Below, piece by piece: positions 60,560-64,000 of a stretch of 64,000 bases of DNA. The notes beneath the pieces were generated by a model. The model worked only from the letters and a program-made list of their open reading frames with translations. It did not search any database and was not told the origin of the DNA. Location of the stretch: contig NC_063054.1 in assembly GCF_018812025.1 (NCBI RefSeq), positions 10,778,082-10,842,081 of the forward strand, in the 5' to 3' direction. Source of the DNA: Megalobrama amblycephala (taxonomy: Eukaryota; Chordata; Actinopteri; Cypriniformes; Xenocyprididae). Position numbers and translations under genes: made by a program. The first letter of the stretch is position 1. Each line of letters starts with the position of its first letter.

Positions 60560-63500
60560 ATAATAGGCTATAACTTAATAAAAACTAAATTTCCAAATAA
60601 TATTTTACACACATATATAACATTTCCCACTTCTGACAAACCCAATCTTTGTGTGCGGCAGTCATGGCTTAATGGTTAGAGAGTCAGACTGAGAACCTGA
60701 AGGTTGTGGGTTTGATTCTCAATACTGGCAGGAAATGACTGAAGTGCCCTTGAGCAAGACACCTAACCCCCAATCGTGTGTGTGTGTGTGCACTGTTCAC
60801 GTTAAATGCAGAGGACAAATTCTGAGTATGGGTTACCGTACTTGGCCTTCACATGTCACTTTCATGTTTCACTTTCAAATGTACTATTTACAATATAAAC
60901 TGGATCTCTGTACATGAAAATATAAAGCTGGCTTATAAATTCTTCACATGAGGATCAGTGTTGGGGAAAGTTACTTTTAAAAGTAATGCATTAGAATATT
61001 GTGTTATTCCCTAAAAAGGTAACTAATTGTAGGCTTGCTTGTTTGTTTTTAGGAACAACAAAAAAGTTCTATTTTTTGGCAAAAGTTAAGGCCCTGTCAC
61101 ACCAAAAGTGAACGAATAAGCCTCAGGCTGAAGGAAACGCAAATTCACTCCTGTACAGTAGAGGGCGCAACTCAAACCTTTAATCTGTGCTGCCATTCTG
61201 GATGAAAGAAGAATACGAACAGGAAAAGGAAGTTCAACTCTCTTACTTCTAAATCTAATCTAAAGTCATTTTTGTTTATTAGTATGGTTGAATTAGATCA
61301 ATAATGGTCAGCAGCAAAGACATTGGTTAATAAAGTGAGATTAAACACATAAAGTATATTTGTGTAATTTAATATATCTAATTATTACAGGTTTGCATAA
61401 AATTCTGAGATTGCATTTCACAGTTTTTATTTATTTTGAGGAATACTAAATGTTTTTGTGCAAGTGAGATGAGTAAACGCATGTTCACATTTAGTCTAGA
61501 TCTACAATAACCATCATGTTTACGCACACAACACCTCTGACCTTTATTTCTTTCAACATGGGGTCAGGAGAGCTGTCAGTCAATAAATGTGAAAAGTAAC
61601 TTGCGTTACTTATTTGAAAAAGTAACTTAGATATTTTGTTGTAAATTGAAAAAGTAATGCGTTACTTTACTAGTTACTTGAAAAAAGTAATCTGATTACC
61701 TAACTCAAGTTACTTGTAATGCGTTACCCTCAACACTGATGAGGATGATTATATTTGGGAGTCAGTGGCATCTAAAAGAAAACCTCTGCTCTAGAATGTC
61801 ATTGTATGCTGTAGGATTAGGATTTGCTGAATTAGAATAGACAAAGGTGTTCATTGGAAGGGGTTTTCTGCATGCTTTTGGCAGTGTGGTGTGTTTGTGA
61901 GCAGAAGTAGATAAACAGATGTCCTCACCTCTGAGGTTGTGGATTCATCTCCATTACAGTAATCTCTGTTTGCCACGGCCTGTGAATGAAACAAAATATG
62001 AGTTATCAAACCATAGTATATGTCAGTCAAATTATTATCCTCTTGATGGAACTTACCACTCATCAAGCACAGCCTGCAAATCTTCCTGGGGCGGAGCAGG
62101 GTTTAGCAGCCATGGGGCGGGGTTTAGTAGTGTTGGGGTGGAGTTTGGCAACAGTGGGGTGGAGTTAGGCAGCAGCGGGGTGGAGTTTGGCATCAGTGGG
62201 GTGGAGTTAGGCAGCAGCGGGGTGGAGTTTGGCAGCAGCGGGGTGGAGTTTGGCATCAGTGGGGTGGAGTTAGGCAGCAGTGGGGTGGAGTTTGGCAGCA
62301 GTGGGGTGGAGTTAGGCAGCAGCGGGGTGGAGTTTGGCAGCAGTGGGGTGGAGTTTGGCAGCAGTGGGGTGTAGTTAGGCAGCAGTGGAGCTGGGGCAGG
62401 TGTCTGGGCGACTTGGATAGGACCAGCCGGAGCAGCATTTAAGTTTGCAGGTTGCATGGCAGTCATTAAATTTGCAGGCTGAACTCGAGTCCGTGGCATT
62501 GGAACGGGCCGTGCAGAGGGCATGAAAAGGGGAGGGGCTTGGATTTGTGGGGCAGGTGCTGGGGCAGCCTGATTGGGCAGATTGACTTGAGCAGCAGTGC
62601 CTGTCTGTTGTGCCTGTGAATCTTGAAGTTGGCTGATGAGACTGTTAATTTAAAAGTAGTGGTAAATTCTTTCGAGTTTGACAGAAAAGGCACTAAATGT
62701 TGACATTTGGCTGAGACTTACGTCCGTATGCTGGAGCCTACAGGTCTTCTTGAATTAAATGTATCAAAATTCCCTGGCAGGACTGGGTGCAGATGTCTCC
62801 TTCTACTTGGAGGCTGACAGAAAAATATACATAAGCATTTAGTCTTTAATGAACTCCACTTACAGAAAGACTGATTTTTATTACACACTTTAGCAGGGCA
62901 TTTACTTACTACTACAAATGGATTATTTGCATAATCGCTGCTTCTGCAGTATGGACAATGAGTCCTGAATCGTAATGATTGATTGATGCATCTCTGGCAA
63001 ATTCTAGAAGTAGAGACAGACAAAGAGTGTGTGAGAGAGAGTAAAATAATCAACTATCAGAAGAAGAAGAGGATTACAGTGGCTGTCGAGAGAGGTAACC
63101 TCAATTGACTTATCATGTGATGGAATTTCCCTATAGAAATACTTTCGCTTTTGACTACTCAGGTTGTTTATGAGAAATGATATTTATATGTGGAGGAGGA
63201 CAAAATATAAATGTATAGTACGTGAAAAAAAGCAATTAATGGAAATTTACACTGTTTCTAAATACAAAGGCACATTTTGGAGAAAATTTGATTTATTCAA
63301 TCTGAGATCACTTATCAGTTTCACAAATATACATCAATACAAATAGACATTTCTGAATAAAATTACAAAATAGGCCTATATATCAGCATATATGTTAAAT
63401 ACGTTTTACAAACTTGCAAGTTTGATCTACAAGTTTGTCTGTTTGTGAAGTGTCCACATGAAGGCACCAAAATCACTATATCTATTTGAAATATAAAATC

Positions 63501-63603
63501 ACACTTACACTTTTCTACAGCATGGAGATGGTTGAGAAGGATTAGTTATTGTCTCTCTGCACACAGGACACTCTTCGTCTGAAGCAGACATGTCCGTATT
63601 CAT
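59841..63603 (-). CDS. RING / C2HC zinc-finger E3 ubiquitin ligase with repeat-rich middle (RNF114/125/138/166-like)
   Basis: Eight coding exons: 63509-63603, 62910-63003, 62722-62813, 62057-62641, 61929-61979, 60311-60419, 60001-60138, 59841-59909. Phases agree and give 410 aa. The start at 63603 (MNTDMSASDEECPVC) is followed by a variant RING: CPVC, PCCRKVICQRC, HCPYC. Residues 95-290 are low-complexity Pro/Gln/Ala sequence containing twelve LLPNSTP repeats. Then come a C2HC-type finger (ACPYCQDDGLDELDLRDHC), a second Cys/His block with HPHGDPQYYSRDFIGHLNLRH, and an acidic amphipathic C-terminus DEMNLQCAILASYRQ resembling a ubiquitin-interacting motif. This order matches the RNF114/125/138/166 family, ligases of innate immune and DNA-damage signalling. 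The acceptor of exon 7 was chosen because only it keeps the frame. Function is by homology. Confidence 0.85.
60650..60890 (+). mobile_element. tRNA-derived SINE (HE1/V-SINE style)
   Basis: Box A tggcttaatgg at 60665 and box B ggtttgattctc at 60709, followed by gcccttgagcaagacaccta, a (TG)n run at 60778-60790 and ttcacatgtcactttcatg. It sits in intron 5 of the RING gene, opposite in strand. Confidence 0.78.
60956..61738. mobile_element. hAT-type MITE with perfect 8-bp target duplication
   Basis: Starts cagtgttggggaaagttact and ends gcgttaccctcaacactg. Flanked by atgaggat at 60948-60955 and again at 61739-61746. Inverted ends are rich in aagtaatgcattag/taatgcgttac. In intron 5 of the RING gene. 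Confidence 0.88.
62092..62385 (-). repeat. Coding 21-bp minisatellite (LLPNSTP)n in the RING gene
   Basis: Twelve 21-bp units at 62134-62385 encode LLPNYTP once, LLPNSTP nine times and LMPNSTP twice. Two diverged units, TLLNPAP and WLLNPAP, follow at 62092-62133. No unit breaks the frame. The plus strand is also open across the array (GVEFGSSGVELGSS). Confidence 0.95.
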
Positions 63604-63720
63604 GTTCAGCTGTCTAATCTGGCTTCTGGCAGTCTAGTCTCTGTTAATAGCTTCACTTTCAGATTGCAAAAGCTTAAGTACTGTCAACTTCCTTGTGGTC
63701 ATAAAGAGGGAGTGTTTTCT

Positions 63721-63745
63721 CTTCACTTTACTTTCTTTTCTTTAC
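63721..63745 (-). promoter_or_regulatory. Candidate ISRE/IRF site upstream of the RING gene
   Basis: The minus strand reads GAAAAGAAAGTAAAGTGAAG, tandem GAAA-type half-sites spaced as in interferon-stimulated response elements, about 120-140 bp upstream of the start codon. Sequence similarity only. Confidence 0.5.
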
Positions 63746-63965
63746 GATAAATATGGAACTTCCCTTACCTTGATTGTCTATATACATAACTTCCTTTAAA
63801 CTGATTATAGGAGAAGTGGGTCTTGTTGGTACATTAATAGATTATACTGGACATGCTATTTTAATTATGCCATTTAACAGGCACTTTTTTCCAATGTGAC
63901 TTAAGTCCTCTGCCACGTTTCATAGTGACAAAGCTGACATGGTAATGTTGCTGACTCACCTTCAT

Positions 63966-64000
63966 AATTCAGTTCACATTTGTTTGTATAGCGCTTCTCA
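63966..64000 (+). repeat. Start of the dispersed repeat also seen at 29089
   Basis: cacatttgtttgtatagcgc then ttctca matches the opening of that family; truncated by the window edge. Confidence 0.45.

Noticed and set aside
60660..60730. Second tRNA-like sequence
   Set aside because: Same reasoning: a degenerate tRNA head joined to a SINE body with a TG microsatellite.
61919..62374. 151-codon plus-strand frame rich in SSGVEFG repeats
   Set aside because: It is the antisense of the coding minisatellite in the RING gene; the minus strand has matching splice sites, phases and zinc-finger exons.

Overview
The window is vertebrate nuclear DNA and almost certainly from a teleost, most likely a cypriniform fish. 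It has multi-exon genes with GT-AG introns, a methionine-rich gamma-M crystallin of the fish type, and a very dense load of short foldback DNA transposons, tRNA-derived SINEs and Tc1/mariner and hAT remnants of the kinds seen in zebrafish and carp genomes. The species is an inference; no marker identifies it directly. All exon coordinates were read by hand from splice sites and reading frame.

Layout. 1-5.9 kb: repeats only, including a Tc1-type palindrome (641-1568) and a RecQ-helicase fragment (3468-3734, minus). 5.9-6.8 kb: intact three-exon gamma-M crystallin (minus). 6.8-13.0 kb: stacked foldback elements and a 5'-truncated L1-like LINE with a 19-bp target-site duplication. 13.24-21.03 kb: complete 17-exon mcm3 (plus), 806 aa. 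21.5-37.9 kb: a 13-exon meprin-like metalloprotease (minus), convergent with mcm3, carrying an in-frame stop in the MATH domain. 38.4-40.5 kb: a 21-bp minisatellite of about 100 units. 41.8-44.9 kb: a fragmentary second copy of the 3' end of mcm3. 45.4-56.4 kb: a second meprin copy (minus), intact through exon 11 and frameshifted in exons 12-13. 56.4-59.8 kb: hAT and TTAA-target elements. 59.84-63.60 kb: an 8-exon RING/C2HC E3 ligase (minus), 410 aa, with a coding minisatellite.

The dominant event is a direct tandem segmental duplication. Its left edge lies inside the 90-bp intron 9 of mcm3 (about 17738 and 41763). Its right edge lies just upstream of meprin exon 1 (about 38080 and 56575). 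Full-length mcm3 stayed intact and a headless fragment was left downstream. The protease became a tandem pair, and each copy is damaged in a different part of its C-terminal half while the catalytic centres are intact. Because the two copies align, many transposons can be dated as later than the duplication, some with recognisable empty sites.

Functional themes: DNA replication (Mcm3), lens structure (crystallin), secreted or membrane proteolysis (meprins) and ubiquitin signalling (RING gene, with an ISRE-like upstream site). I see no sign that these genes work together; they are neighbours. No previously undescribed system is demonstrated. The most notable items are the reciprocal C-terminal decay of the meprin pair, an interleaved two-element consensus at 23990-24545 that looks like an assembly artefact, an open 90-nt intron in mcm3, and the LLPNSTP repeat in the E3 ligase.
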